64,000 nucleotides of DNA from Cellulomonas sp. Root930 (GTDB lineage: Bacteria; Actinomycetota; Actinomycetes; Actinomycetales; Cellulomonadaceae). Below are positions 16,752-26,305 of this stretch, in pieces. Below the pieces are notes generated by a model. The model saw only the letters and a program-made list of their open reading frames with translations, had not been told where the DNA came from and did not search any database. The translations under genes were made by a program, and so were the position numbers. Location of the stretch: assembly GCA_001429255.1 (NCBI GenBank), contig LMJI01000001.1, positions 2,278,310-2,342,309 of the forward strand, written 5' to 3'. The first letter of the stretch is position 1. Every line of letters begins with the position of its first letter.

Positions 16752-17515
16752 GGGTGCGCGCCCTCGTCGGCTCCGCGGCGGTGCTGCTCGCCCTGGCCGC
16801 CTGCGCGACCGACGCCCCGGCCTCGGCGCCGGCGACGGCGGACGGGATCACCGGGGAGCTCACCGTGTTCGCGGCGGCCTCCCTGCAGGGCCCGTTCGAC
16901 GAGATCGCCGCGAGGATGGCCGAGCAGCACCCGGGCGTCGCGGTGCACCCGGTGACCTACGACGGCTCGTCCACGTTGGCGGCGCAGCTGGTCGGCGGGG
17001 CGTCGGCCGACGTCTTCGCGTCGGCCGACGAGGACACCATGGCCGAGGTCGTGGGACTCGACTACGCCACCGTCTTCGCGAGGAACACCCTGCAGATCGT
17101 CGTCGCGCCACGCAACCCGCTGCGGATCGGCTCGCTGGCCGACGTCGCGGCGCTGTCGTCGTCGGGCGGCAAGGTGGTGCTCTGCGCGCCCGAGGTGCCG
17201 TGCGGTTCCGCGTCGCGCACGGTCCTGGACGGCGCCGGCCTCGCGCTCACGCCGGTCAGCGAGGAGCAGAACGTCAAGGCCGTCCTCACCAAGGTGCAGA
17301 CCGGAGACGCGGACGCGGGACTGGTGTACCGGACCGACGTGCTGGCAGCGGGAGACACGGTCGCGGGGGTCAGGTTCCCCGAGGCGGCGTCGGCCGTGAA
17401 CTCCTACCCCATCGTCGCCCTCACGCACAGCGACGCTGCGCAGGCGTTCGTCGACCTGGTGCTCTCCGCCGAGGGGCAGCGGATCCTGGCGGACCACGGG
17501 TTCACCGCGCCGTGA
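16748..17515 (+). CDS. modA: Molybdate ABC transporter substrate-binding lipoprotein
   Basis: The 255-residue lipoprotein (lipobox ALAAC at about residue 19) has the ModA motifs LTVFAAASLQGPFDEI, YDGSSTLAAQLVGGASADVFASAD, FARNTLQIVV and GDADAGLVYRTDV. It captures molybdate or tungstate outside the membrane for ModBC. Short overlaps with the HTH-TOBE gene and modB indicate one operon. It supplies metal for the nitrate reductase encoded 3 kb downstream. Confidence 0.93.
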   Translation: MRVRALVGSAAVLLALAACATDAPASAPATADGITGELTVFAAASLQGPFDEIAARMAEQHPGVAVHPVTYDGSSTLAAQLVGGASADVFASADEDTMAEVVGLDYATVFARNTLQIVVAPRNPLRIGSLADVAALSSSGGKVVLCAPEVPCGSASRTVLDGAGLALTPVSEEQNVKAVLTKVQTGDADAGLVYRTDVLAAGDTVAGVRFPEAASAVNSYPIVALTHSDAAQAFVDLVLSAEGQRILADHGFTAP

Positions 17516-18318
17516 CCCGCGAGCGCTCCGTCGGCGTCCCCGGCTTCCTCTGGCTGCCCGCGGCCCTGGCGGCCGGTCTGCTGGTGCTCCCGGTCGTCGC
17601 CCTGCTGGTGCGCGCGGACTGGGGGTCGCTGCCCGCCGACATCACGACGCCGTCGGCCCGCGACGCCCTGTGGCTCTCCCTGTCCACGTCCGTCGTCGCG
17701 ACCGGCGCGTGCCTGGTGCTCGGCGTGCCGCTCGCCGTCGTGCTCGCGCGTGCGCGCGGCTGGCCCGCCGACCTGCTCCGCGCTCTGGTCACGCTGCCGC
17801 TCGTCCTGCCCCCGACCGTCGGCGGCATCGCGCTGCTCTACCTGCTGGGCCGGCGCGGGCTGGTCGGGCAGGCGCTCGACACGTGGTTCGGGATCAGCAT
17901 CCCGTTCACGACGACCGCCGTGGTGATCGCCCAGGCGTTCGTCGCGATGCCGTTCCTGGTCCTGTCGGTCGAGGGGTCGTTGCGGACGGCGGGCACGCGG
18001 TTCGACGTCGTCGCCGCCAGCCTCGGCGCCGGCCGCTGGACCGTGCTGCGCCGGATCACCCTGCCGCTGGTCATGCCCGGCCTGGTCAGCGGCACGGTCC
18101 TGTGCTTCGCGCGGGCGCTCGGCGAGTTCGGCGCGACCGCGCTGTTCGCCGGCAACTCCCCGGGCGTCACGCAGACCATGCCCCTGGCCATCTACTCGGC
18201 GTTCAACGGAGCGGGTGTGACGCAGGGGACCGCGGTCGCGCTGTCGCTGCTGCTGGTGTTCGCGGCGGTCGCGGTCCTGCTCGCCGCGCGGGCGTGGCGC
18301 CCGGGGCGTGCCGCGTGA
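17512..18318 (+). CDS. modB: Molybdate ABC transporter permease
   Basis: The 268-residue inner-membrane permease has about five to six helices. The EAA loop reads AASLGAGRWTVLRRITLPLV, followed by the ModB-typical FARALGEFGATALFAGN. Also present is VLPPTVGGIALLYLLGRRG. The GTG at 17512 overlaps the modA stop by 4 bp, and the modC GTG overlaps its own stop by 4 bp. Confidence 0.93.
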   Translation: MTRERSVGVPGFLWLPAALAAGLLVLPVVALLVRADWGSLPADITTPSARDALWLSLSTSVVATGACLVLGVPLAVVLARARGWPADLLRALVTLPLVLPPTVGGIALLYLLGRRGLVGQALDTWFGISIPFTTTAVVIAQAFVAMPFLVLSVEGSLRTAGTRFDVVAASLGAGRWTVLRRITLPLVMPGLVSGTVLCFARALGEFGATALFAGNSPGVTQTMPLAIYSAFNGAGVTQGTAVALSLLLVFAAVAVLLAARAWRPGRAA

Positions 18319-19367
18319 CGTCTCTGCACGCCGAGGTCGCCGTCCACCGGGGCGCTTTCGCGCTCGACGTGACCATCGCGGCCCATCCTGGGGAGATCGT
18401 CGGCGTGCTCGGTCCGAACGGCGCGGGCAAGTCCACGCTGCTCGCCGTCCTGGCCGGGCACCTCGTGCCCACGGCCGGGGTGGTGCGCGTGGGGGAGCGG
18501 ACGCTGACGGCGGTGTGGGACGGACGGGTGGAGTCGGCGGTGCGGCCCGAGCACCGGTCCGTCGGCCTGCTCGGCCAGGACCCGCTGGTGTTCCCGCACC
18601 TGAGCTCGCGGGAGAACGTGGCGTTCGGTCCGCGCGCGGCGGGGATGCCGGCGGCGCAGTCCCGAGCGGTGGCCGACGAGTGGCTGGCGGCGGTCGGGCT
18701 GGGCGGGCTGGCCGACCGGCGTCCTGACGCGCTGTCCGGCGGGCAGCGGCAGCGCGTCGCCCTGGCCCGGGCGCTCGCCGCCGAGCCCGCGGTGCTGCTG
18801 CTCGACGAACCCTTCGCGCAGCTGGACGTGCGCACGGCCGCCGAGCTGCGCGAGCTGGTCCGCGAGCAGGTGCGCCGCACCCGGACCGCCACGGTGCTGG
18901 TCACGCACGACGTGCTCGACGCGGTGACGCTCGCCGACCGGGTGGTCGTGCTGCACGACGGGCAGGTGGTCGAGCAGGGCCGGCCGCTGGACGTGCTCAC
19001 CGACCCCGTGCACCCGTTCACGGCGGCGCTGGCCGGGGTCAACCTCGTCGTCGGGACGCTCGTCGCCCTGCCCGACGGGTCCACGGCGGTCGCCGGCCCG
19101 GACGGCGTCGTCATCCCGTGCGCTCCCCAGTCACCGGGCGGGCGCGTGCAGGTGACGTTCCCGCCGACCGCCGTCACGGTCGGGGAGGGCTGGCCGGCGC
19201 GCGTCATCGACCTCGAGCCCGGGACCACCGGCGTGCGCCTCCGGACCACGGGTGACGTGCTCGTCGACCTGCCGCCGGCGCAGGTCGCGCAGCTGGGTCT
19301 GCACGTCGGTGCCCAGGTGCGTCTGAGCGTCCCCGCCGAGCACGTGCGGGTCCGTCCGCTCGCCTGA
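18315..19367 (+). CDS. modC: Molybdate ABC transporter ATPase
   Basis: The 350-residue ATPase has Walker A GPNGAGKST (near residue 37), signature LSGGQRQRVALARAL, Walker B VLLLDEPFAQLD and a His switch in LVTHDVLDA. The C-terminal extension from about residue 235 (NLVVGTLVALPDGSTAV to RLSVPAEHVRV) is the ModC TOBE region, a possible molybdate site. GTG start, translationally coupled to modB. About 135 bp separate it from narK, which has its own promoter. Confidence 0.92.
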   Translation: MTSLHAEVAVHRGAFALDVTIAAHPGEIVGVLGPNGAGKSTLLAVLAGHLVPTAGVVRVGERTLTAVWDGRVESAVRPEHRSVGLLGQDPLVFPHLSSRENVAFGPRAAGMPAAQSRAVADEWLAAVGLGGLADRRPDALSGGQRQRVALARALAAEPAVLLLDEPFAQLDVRTAAELRELVREQVRRTRTATVLVTHDVLDAVTLADRVVVLHDGQVVEQGRPLDVLTDPVHPFTAALAGVNLVVGTLVALPDGSTAVAGPDGVVIPCAPQSPGGRVQVTFPPTAVTVGEGWPARVIDLEPGTTGVRLRTTGDVLVDLPPAQVAQLGLHVGAQVRLSVPAEHVRVRPLA

Positions 19368-19392
19368 TCTCACAGGCCCCCGCGGCAACCGG

Positions 19393-19457
19393 TGCGCGAA
19401 AAGAACCGTGCGCGCAACCGAGGGGACAGGTCGGTCGAAACATCCGCTGCCTAGCGT
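19393..19457 (+). promoter_or_regulatory. narK promoter with conserved nitrogen-operator block
   Basis: The block comprises TGCGCGAAAAG at 19393, CAACC-N17-GAAAC (19415-19441) and a -10-like TAGCGT (19452-19457). The segment at 19437-19457 matches 18 of 21 bases of 27377-27397 upstream of nirB, and the upstream TGCG box sits at almost the same distance there. The half-site spacing resembles GlnR/OmpR-type boxes. It is probably the common control element of nitrate assimilation. Confidence 0.65.
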
Positions 19458-19502
19458 CGTCGTCGACCGAGCCCCCCTGACCCTGTCCTCCCGGAGGTCC
19501 CC

Positions 19503-20864
19503 ATGGCGACACAGCTCGCGACCGACGCCGGCACCACACCCGTTCTCGACACTGCGCCGCTCACCCACCGCCCCGGCCGATGGATCGACGGCTGGAACCC
19601 CGAGGACAGCGGCCAGTGGGCCTCCGTCGGTCGGGCGATCGCCCGTCGCAACCTCGGGTTGTCGATCTTCGCCGAGTTCCTCGGGTTCGCCGTCTGGGCG
19701 CTGTGGAGCATCGTCGTCCCGCAGCTGCCCGCCGCCGGCTTCGTCCTCACGGTCGACCAGATGTTCTGGCTGATCGCCCTGCCCTCGCTCGTGGGCGCGA
19801 CGCTGCGCATCCCCTACACGTTCGCGGTGCCGATCTTCGGTGGCCGCAACTGGACCATCGTGTCCGCCCTGCTCCTCCTGGTCCCGACGATCGCACTCGC
19901 GGTCGCCGTGCAGAACCCGCAGCTCGGATTCCCCGCCCTGCTCGCGGTCGCGGCGCTGGCCGGCGTCGGCGGCGGCAACTTCGCCTCCTCGATGGCGAAC
20001 ATCTCGTTCTTCTACCCGGAGAAGGAGAAGGGTCGCGCCCTCGGCCTCAACGCGGCCGGCGGCAACCTCGGCACCGCCGCGGTGCAGTTCGCCGTGCCGC
20101 TGGTGATCGTCGGCGCCGCCGGGCTGGAGCTCGAACGGGCCGGCCTCATGTTCGTGCCGCTGGTGATCATCGCGGCCCTGCTGGCCTGGCGGTACATGGA
20201 CAACCTGTCCAACGCCAAGGCGGACCCGCGCTCCTACGGCGTCGCCGCCCGGGCGCGGCACACCTGGATCATCTCGTTCATCTACATCGGCACCTTCGGC
20301 TCGTTCATCGGCTTCTCCGGGGCGTTCCCGACGCTGCTGAAGAACCAGTTCCCCGAGGTCACGATCTCGATCGCGTTCGCCGGTGCGCTCGTCGGGTCCA
20401 TCGCCCGTCCGCTGGGCGGCATGCTCGCGGACAAGCTCGGCGGTGCCCGCGTCACGATCGTCGCGTTCGGTGTCATGGCGACCGGCGTGGTCTGCGCGAT
20501 CTTCGCCCTCCGTGCCCACGCGTTCGGCCCGTTCCTGGCGTCGTTCCTCGTGCTCTTCGTCGCCACCGGTGCCGGCAACGGCTCGGTCTACCGGATGATC
20601 CCCGCGGTGTTCCGGTTCGGTGCCACGGACGACGAGGACAAGGCGCGCCGCATCAAGGCGGCGGCGGGCTGCCTCGGGATCGCGGGTGCGGTGGGCGCGT
20701 TCGGCGGCTTCCTCATCCCGCGCGGGTTCGCCATCTCCACCTCGGCCACCGGCAACATCCAGGCGGCCCTGTGGGTGATCGTCGGGCTGTACCTGGTCAT
20801 GAGCCTCACCACGTGGGCCGTGTACCAGCGCCGCTCCGGCTCCTTCGGCGCGACGGTCATCTGA
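19503..20864 (+). CDS. narK: Nitrate/nitrite MFS transporter
   Basis: The 453-residue, 12-helix major facilitator has NarK/NasA signatures: GVGGGNFASSMANISFFYPE (nitrate signature) and GSFIGFSGAFPTLLKNQFP. GAGNGSVYRMIPAVF is the second nitrate signature, and Arg residues in helices bind the anion. It imports nitrate (and possibly exports nitrite) for the reductase gene that overlaps its stop as TGATG. The start is supported by CGGAGG 6 nt upstream. Confidence 0.95.
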   Translation: MATQLATDAGTTPVLDTAPLTHRPGRWIDGWNPEDSGQWASVGRAIARRNLGLSIFAEFLGFAVWALWSIVVPQLPAAGFVLTVDQMFWLIALPSLVGATLRIPYTFAVPIFGGRNWTIVSALLLLVPTIALAVAVQNPQLGFPALLAVAALAGVGGGNFASSMANISFFYPEKEKGRALGLNAAGGNLGTAAVQFAVPLVIVGAAGLELERAGLMFVPLVIIAALLAWRYMDNLSNAKADPRSYGVAARARHTWIISFIYIGTFGSFIGFSGAFPTLLKNQFPEVTISIAFAGALVGSIARPLGGMLADKLGGARVTIVAFGVMATGVVCAIFALRAHAFGPFLASFLVLFVATGAGNGSVYRMIPAVFRFGATDDEDKARRIKAAAGCLGIAGAVGAFGGFLIPRGFAISTSATGNIQAALWVIVGLYLVMSLTTWAVYQRRSGSFGATVI

Positions 20865-23014
20865 TGTCCCAGCCCGCGGCGGCGACTCACTGCCCTTACT
20901 GCGCGCTCCAGTGTGCGCAGACGTTGCACACCTCAGACGAGGGCACCGTCACCGCCGCGGGCCGGGACTTCCCCACGAACAAGGGCGGCATGTGCCAGAA
21001 GGGGTGGACGTCGCCCACGCTCCTGCGGGCCACGGACCGGCTCACCACCCCGCTCCTGCACGGGCAGCCGGTCTCCTGGGACACCGCGCTGTCGTTCGTC
21101 GCCACCCGGCTGGCCGCCCTGCGCCAGGCCCACGGTCCCGAGTCCGTCGCGGTGTTCGGCGGCGGCGGGCTGACCAACGAGAAGGCGTACGCGCTCGGCA
21201 AGTTCGCGCGCACCGTGCTGGCCACGCCGAACATCGACTACAACGGCCGGTTCTGCATGGCGAGCGCCGCCGCGGGGGCCAACCGGACCCTCGGTCTGGA
21301 CCGTGGCCTGCCGTTCCCGCTGGCCGACCTGGGCGGGGCGCAGGCCGTGCTGCTGCTCGGGTCGAACCTCGCGGAGACCATGCCGCCGGCCGTCCAGCAC
21401 CTCGCGGGGGTGCGCGCGGCGGGCGGCCTGATCGTCGTGGACCCCCGGCGCTCGGCGACCGCGGACCTGACCACCGAGGAGCGCGGCCTGCACGTGCAGC
21501 CGGTCCCGGGCACCGACCTGGCCCTCCTGCTCGGCATCGCGCACATCGTCCTCGCGGAGGGCTTCGCGGATCTCGCGTACCTCGACGAGCGGACCACGGG
21601 CCTCGACGACATCCGGCGGTCGCTGGCCCTCTGGTGGCCCGAGCGGACCGAGCAGGTCACGGGCGTCCCGGTCGCGTCGCTGCGCCGGGCGGCGTTCCTG
21701 CTGGCCAACGCGTCACCGTCCCGCGGCGGCTCCGGTGCGTACATCCTCACCGGTCGCGGGGTCGAGCAGAGCACGCAGGGCACAGACACCGTCACGGCGG
21801 CGATCACGCTCGCGCTCCTGCTCGGCCTGCCCGGCCGTGTCGGGTCCGGCTACGGCGCGATCACCGGCCAGGGCAACGGGCAGGGCGGCCGCGAGCACGG
21901 TCAGAAGGCCGACCAGCTGCCGGGCTACCGGTCCATCGAGGACGACGCGGCGCGCGCGCACGTCGCCGGCGTCTGGGGCGTCGACCCCGCCGACCTGCCC
22001 CGGACCGGGATGCCCGCGATCGAGCTGCTGCGGTCCCTCGGGACGCCGGGCGGCCCGCGCGCCCTCCTGGTGCACGGATCGAACGTGCTGGTCAGCGCCC
22101 CGGACGCCGACCGCGTCCGGGAGAGGCTGGCCGCGCTCGACCTGCTCGTGGTGTGCGACTTCTTCCCGTCGGAGACCGCCGTGCTGGCCGACGTCGTCCT
22201 GCCCGTCACGCAGTGGGCGGAGGAGGAGGGCACCATGACGTCGCTCGAGGGGCGCGTCATCCGGCGCCGAAAGGCCCTCCCGCCGCCGCCGGGAGTCCGC
22301 AGCGAGCTGGAGATCCTCGCGGACCTGGCGCTCAGGCTCGGGTCGACCGTCCGGTTCGACACCTCGCCCTCGGTCGTGTTCGACGAGCTCGCCCGGGCGT
22401 CCGCCGGTGGCCGCGCCGACTACAGCGGGCTCAGCCACGCGCGCCTCGACGCCGAGCCGGACCTGTTCTGGCCGGTCCCCGCCGGGCCGACGCCGCACCC
22501 CGGCACCCCCCGGATGTTCCTCGACCGCTTCCCGACGCCCGACGGTCGCGCCCGGCTCGTCCCCGTGGACCACCGCGGCCCGTCGGACGACCTGCGCCGC
22601 GACGCGCCCCTCTTCCTGGTGACCGGGCGGGTGCTCGCGCACTACCAGTCCGGCGCGCAGACCCGTCGGGTGCCGGAGCTGGTACGCAGCTCGCCGGCGC
22701 CGTACGTCGAGATCCACCCGTTGCTGGCCGACCGCCTGGGCATCGCCGAGTCCGACCTCGTGCAGCTCGACACCGGTCGGGGCCGCGGGGTCGTCCGGGC
22801 GCGGCTGACCGACGCGGTGCGGGCCGACACGGTGTTCCTGCCGTTCCACTGGAGCGGGACCAGCAGCGCCAACCGCCTGACCACCGACGCCACCGACCCG
22901 ATCTCCGGGATGCCCGAGTTCAAGGTCTGCGCGGTGGACGTCCAGCGGTGGGAGGGACCGGTCGAGGTGCTCGAGGACGAGTCGTTGCTGTTCGCGGGGG
23001 AGGTGGTCCGATGA
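20864..23014 (+). CDS. nasC: Assimilatory nitrate reductase, molybdopterin subunit
   Basis: The 716-residue cytoplasmic enzyme reduces nitrate to nitrite using Mo-bisMGD and a 4Fe-4S cluster. The cluster motif is CPYCALQC with a later GGMCQKGW; the molybdopterin motif FGGGGLTNEKAYALGKF and GRFCMASAAAG (probable Mo-Cys) follow. A C-terminal MopB domain (FLVTGRVLAHYQSGAQTRR) is present. The family's optional C-terminal BFD/2Fe-2S domain is absent here and instead ends the flavoprotein encoded next, which overlaps by 4 bp. The pair should form an NAD(P)H-dependent nitrate reductase. Confidence 0.93.
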   Translation: MSQPAAATHCPYCALQCAQTLHTSDEGTVTAAGRDFPTNKGGMCQKGWTSPTLLRATDRLTTPLLHGQPVSWDTALSFVATRLAALRQAHGPESVAVFGGGGLTNEKAYALGKFARTVLATPNIDYNGRFCMASAAAGANRTLGLDRGLPFPLADLGGAQAVLLLGSNLAETMPPAVQHLAGVRAAGGLIVVDPRRSATADLTTEERGLHVQPVPGTDLALLLGIAHIVLAEGFADLAYLDERTTGLDDIRRSLALWWPERTEQVTGVPVASLRRAAFLLANASPSRGGSGAYILTGRGVEQSTQGTDTVTAAITLALLLGLPGRVGSGYGAITGQGNGQGGREHGQKADQLPGYRSIEDDAARAHVAGVWGVDPADLPRTGMPAIELLRSLGTPGGPRALLVHGSNVLVSAPDADRVRERLAALDLLVVCDFFPSETAVLADVVLPVTQWAEEEGTMTSLEGRVIRRRKALPPPPGVRSELEILADLALRLGSTVRFDTSPSVVFDELARASAGGRADYSGLSHARLDAEPDLFWPVPAGPTPHPGTPRMFLDRFPTPDGRARLVPVDHRGPSDDLRRDAPLFLVTGRVLAHYQSGAQTRRVPELVRSSPAPYVEIHPLLADRLGIAESDLVQLDTGRGRGVVRARLTDAVRADTVFLPFHWSGTSSANRLTTDATDPISGMPEFKVCAVDVQRWEGPVEVLEDESLLFAGEVVR

Positions 23015-24543
23015 GCTCCGGACGTGAGATCCGCGTCGTCGTGGTCGGTCACGGCATGGTCGGCGCGCGGTTCGTCGACGACCTGCACCAGCGCGATCCC
23101 GGCGGCCGGTTCCGCACCACCGTGCTCGGCGACGAGGAGTACGAGCCGTACAACCGGGTGCTGCTGTCCGAGGTGGTGGCCGGCAAGCTCGACGTCGCGT
23201 CGATCACGCTCCCGCGCAACGCCCACCGGTCCGCCAGCGAGGTGCTGCCGGGCACGCGCGCGGTGACCGTCGACCGTTCCTCGGGCCTCGTGCACGACCA
23301 GGCGGGCGGGAAGCACCCGTACGACATCCTCGTGCTCGCCACCGGCGCGCGCGCCCGCATCCCGGACCTGTTCGGCCGGCGCGACGACGACAGCCTGCCC
23401 GCCGGTGTGCACGCGCTGCGCACCCTCGACGACGCGCGCGAGATCGTCGCGGCCACCGTGAACGCCCACCGGGCGGTCGTCGTCGGCGGCGGGGTGCTCG
23501 GGCTCGAGGTCGCCTGCGGCCTCGCCCACCGCGGGGTCCCCGTCACCGTCGTGCACGGCGGGGCGCACCTGATGGACCGGCAGCTCGACGGGCCTGCCGC
23601 CGCCGTGACCACCGCGCGGCTGACGTCGCTCGGGATCGCCGTCCGGGTCGGTGCCCGTACCGAGGAGGCCGTGGTCAGCGACGGGCGGGTCACCGGCGTG
23701 CGGCTCGAGGGCGGCGAGGTGCTCCCCGCCGACCTGCTCGTGCTCACCGCCGGCACGTACCCCGAGGTGGGTCTCGCGCAGCGGGCCGGCCTGGACGTGG
23801 CGCGCGGCATCGTCGTCGGCACCGACCTGGCCTCCCCGGCGGACGCGCGCGTGTTCGCGATCGGCGACTGCGCCGAGCCGCCCGAGGGGGGCAGCGGGCT
23901 GATCGCGCAGGGCTGGGACCAGGCACGACGTCTCGCGACGCTGCTCACCGAACCGTCGGCCGCGCGTGACGACGTGCCGCTGCCGACCGTCGGCACCGAC
24001 GTGGTCAAGGTGAAGGGCGTCGGGCTCGACGTCGTCGCGATGGGCGTCTGCGGCGCCGGGTCGGTGTCCGAGGGTCGGCGGGTGCGGCTCAGCGACCCCG
24101 AGGGTGGCCGGCACATCGAGGTCGTCGTCGCCGACGGTCGCGTCATCGGCGCCACGTGCGTCGGCGCGGGACCGGTCGCGGCGGACCTCGTCGCGGCCTA
24201 CACCCGCGGCACCCCGATCCCGGCCGACCCCGCCCAGCTGCTCATGCGACCGGTCGCGGGGACGGCCGTCCCTGCCGCGAGCCCGACGCTGATGCCCGAC
24301 CGCGCCGTGGTGTGCCGGTGCAACGGCGTCACCAAGGGCGACATCGTCGGCTGCTGGCGGCACGGTGCGCGCAGCGTGGAGGACGTGGCGGCGGCGACGC
24401 GGGCGACCACCGGCTGCGGCGGGTGCGAGGACGCGGTGTGCGGCATCGTCGACTGGCTCCGCCGCTCCGACCCGGACCAGCCGGCCCCGGCGACCGCGAC
24501 GACGTCCGACGCCCGCGAACCCACCCCGGCGACCACTGCCTGA
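23011..24543 (+). CDS. FAD/NAD(P)H reductase with BFD 2Fe-2S domain (nitrate reductase partner)
   Basis: This 510-residue flavoprotein has the FAD motif VVVGHGMVGARFVDDL, the NAD motif VVVGGGVLGLEVACGLAHRG and the FAD-binding VFAIGDCAEPPEGG. The C-terminal BFD-like domain has cluster ligands VCRCNGVTKGD and TGCGGCEDAVC. It is like the N-terminal half of NirB or Bacillus NasB and should pass electrons from NAD(P)H to the nitrate reductase encoded upstream (ATGA overlap). A short Pro/Thr-rich tail follows. Confidence 0.88.
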   Translation: MSSGREIRVVVVGHGMVGARFVDDLHQRDPGGRFRTTVLGDEEYEPYNRVLLSEVVAGKLDVASITLPRNAHRSASEVLPGTRAVTVDRSSGLVHDQAGGKHPYDILVLATGARARIPDLFGRRDDDSLPAGVHALRTLDDAREIVAATVNAHRAVVVGGGVLGLEVACGLAHRGVPVTVVHGGAHLMDRQLDGPAAAVTTARLTSLGIAVRVGARTEEAVVSDGRVTGVRLEGGEVLPADLLVLTAGTYPEVGLAQRAGLDVARGIVVGTDLASPADARVFAIGDCAEPPEGGSGLIAQGWDQARRLATLLTEPSAARDDVPLPTVGTDVVKVKGVGLDVVAMGVCGAGSVSEGRRVRLSDPEGGRHIEVVVADGRVIGATCVGAGPVAADLVAAYTRGTPIPADPAQLLMRPVAGTAVPAASPTLMPDRAVVCRCNGVTKGDIVGCWRHGARSVEDVAAATRATTGCGGCEDAVCGIVDWLRRSDPDQPAPATATTSDAREPTPATTA

Positions 24544-24549
24544 GCGCCG

Positions 24550-24601
24550 ACCATGTTCATGCGTCCGCTAGCCACGTTCAGGACATGCGCAATGACATGG
24601 T
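24550..24601. terminator. Imperfect stem-loop between convergent genes
   Basis: ACCATGTTCATGCG at 24550-24563 and CGCAATGACATGGT at 24588-24601 are near-complementary, with one bulged base on each side, around a 24-nt loop. It fills the 64-bp gap between the convergent flavoprotein and SUOX-like genes and could end both transcripts. Confidence 0.4.
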
Positions 24602-24607
24602 GCCCGG

Positions 24608-26134
24608 TCAGGTGACCGTGACGCGGACCGTGTCGTAGCCCGTGGCGCCGTCCGGGATGACGCCCGCGACCGCGCCCGTCTGGGGGCCCTGCGGGTCCGA
24701 CGCCCGGACGAACAGCTGGTACTCGCCGGGCTCGGCGTCCCACGTCCACGACCACTGCCGCCACGAGTCGATGCCACCGTCGTCGGCGAGCGTCGCGTCG
24801 TTCCAGGACCCCTCGTCCACCCGCACCTGCACGCCGGTGACGCCCCGGTGCTGCGCCCAGGCCGTGCCGGCGACCACCACGGACCCGGCGGGGACCGAGC
24901 TGCTCGGCCGCGGCACCTCGATGCGCGACTGCGTCTTGATCGGCCCCTCCGGGGACCAGCCGCGGTCGGTCCAGTACGCGGTGGCATCGGCGAACCGTGT
25001 GACGCGGAGCTCGGTCACCCACTTCGTCGCGGACACGTACCCGTACAGCCCGGGGACCACCATGCGCACGGGGAAGCCGTGCTCGACGGGCAGCGGCTCG
25101 CCGTCCATCGCGATGGCCAGCAGCGCGTGCCGCCCGTCGGTCAGGGCCGCCAGCGGGGTCGACGCCGTGAACCCGTCGACACTGCGCGAGAGCACCATGT
25201 CGGCGTCGGCGGTCGGCCGCGCCCGGGCCAGCACGTCCGCGAGGGGCAGTCCCAGCCACTTCTGGTTCCCGATGAGATCGCCGCCCACCGGGTTGGACAC
25301 GCACGCGAGCGTCACCCAGGCCTCGACCAGATCGCTCGCCAGCAGCTCGTCCCAGGTGAGCGTGACCTCGTGCTCGACCATCCCGTGGACGCGCAGGGTC
25401 CACGTGCTCGGGTCGACCTGCGGCACCACCAGCGCGGTGTCGATCCGGTAGAACTCGTCCGCGGGCGTCTGCCACGGACCGACGCCCTCGACGCCGACGT
25501 CCACCCCGGCAGGGACCGGCGCCGCCGACGTGGCCGGGCGGGGGATCCGGATCGCCGCCCGCGCGGACTGCGCACCGCGGGCGCCGGCACCGATCACTCG
25601 ACCGAGGACCACACCGACCAGACCGAGCGCACCTGCCGCCGCCGTGGCCTGCAGGAACGCGCGCCGCCGGACTCCTTCGGGAGCGGGCCGGCCGGGCGCG
25701 CCGGGCAGGCGGCGGACCAGCGCGCGCAAGGTCAGCAGCCCCGCGACGGCGCCGACGATCGCCGGTGCCGCCGCGAGCGTGCCGGCGTCCGGTCGGGCCA
25801 TCGCGGCCAGTCCCGCCGCCGCCCCCAGCACCACGACGAGCGTCGCGCCCCAGGCCCACCGTCGCGCGGCGAGCACCCCGGCCAGCGCGGCGAGCGCCAG
25901 CAGCACGACGACCTCGCCGATCCCGAGCACCACCTTGTCGGCCGTGCCGAACGTGGAGGCGGCGAAGTCCTTCAGCCACGCGGGCGTCGCGTCGACGAAC
26001 GCGGACCCGACGGCGACCAACGGGTCGGACGTCGGCCCGGTGATCAGGGCGACGAGCGACCCGACGCCGATCGTCACGACGCCCGCAGCCACCCCCGCGA
26101 GCGCGGCGAGCCCCGTGTCCCGACGTCCAGCCAT
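24608..26134 (-). CDS. Membrane-anchored SUOX-like molybdopterin oxidoreductase
   Basis: The 508-residue protein has four N-terminal membrane helices (residues 8-150), then a sulfite oxidase-family molybdopterin domain. Marks are VHGMVEHEVTLTWDELL, the Mo-ligand motif WVTLACVSNPVGG, GLPLADVLARA, and VEHGFPVRMVVPGLYGYVSATKWV. A C-terminal Mo-co dimerisation domain (GVTGVQVRVDEGSWNDA) is present. The active site would face outside the membrane. The reductant or substrate (sulfite, protein methionine sulfoxide or other) is uncertain. Convergent with the nitrate reductase operon; AGGAGG precedes the ATG at 26134. Confidence 0.88.
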   Translation of the reverse strand: MAGRRDTGLAALAGVAAGVVTIGVGSLVALITGPTSDPLVAVGSAFVDATPAWLKDFAASTFGTADKVVLGIGEVVVLLALAALAGVLAARRWAWGATLVVVLGAAAGLAAMARPDAGTLAAAPAIVGAVAGLLTLRALVRRLPGAPGRPAPEGVRRRAFLQATAAAGALGLVGVVLGRVIGAGARGAQSARAAIRIPRPATSAAPVPAGVDVGVEGVGPWQTPADEFYRIDTALVVPQVDPSTWTLRVHGMVEHEVTLTWDELLASDLVEAWVTLACVSNPVGGDLIGNQKWLGLPLADVLARARPTADADMVLSRSVDGFTASTPLAALTDGRHALLAIAMDGEPLPVEHGFPVRMVVPGLYGYVSATKWVTELRVTRFADATAYWTDRGWSPEGPIKTQSRIEVPRPSSSVPAGSVVVAGTAWAQHRGVTGVQVRVDEGSWNDATLADDGGIDSWRQWSWTWDAEPGEYQLFVRASDPQGPQTGAVAGVIPDGATGYDTVRVTVT

Positions 26135-26238
26135 CTGCTGCCTGCCTCCTAGGTGAGTCGTGCACCCCGACTCTGCCGTGACCCGCACCGGATGTCGTCA
26201 CCCATGATCCGCGCACGACCTGTGCGCCACTCGACCCG

Positions 26239-26280
26239 CGTCCGAGCACACGGTCGTCAGAGCGCTCGCTTCCTCGGACG
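26239..26280 (-). terminator. Weak hairpin downstream of the HIT gene
   Basis: CGTCCGAG (26239-26246) and CTCGGACG (26273-26280) are exact 8-bp arms with a 26-nt loop, starting 26 bp downstream of the HIT gene stop on the minus strand. The long loop makes it a weak terminator candidate. Nothing else is recognisable between 26135 and 26305. Confidence 0.3.
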
Positions 26281-26305
26281 TCCCGGTGGTGCGCGGGGGC
26301 TCGTG

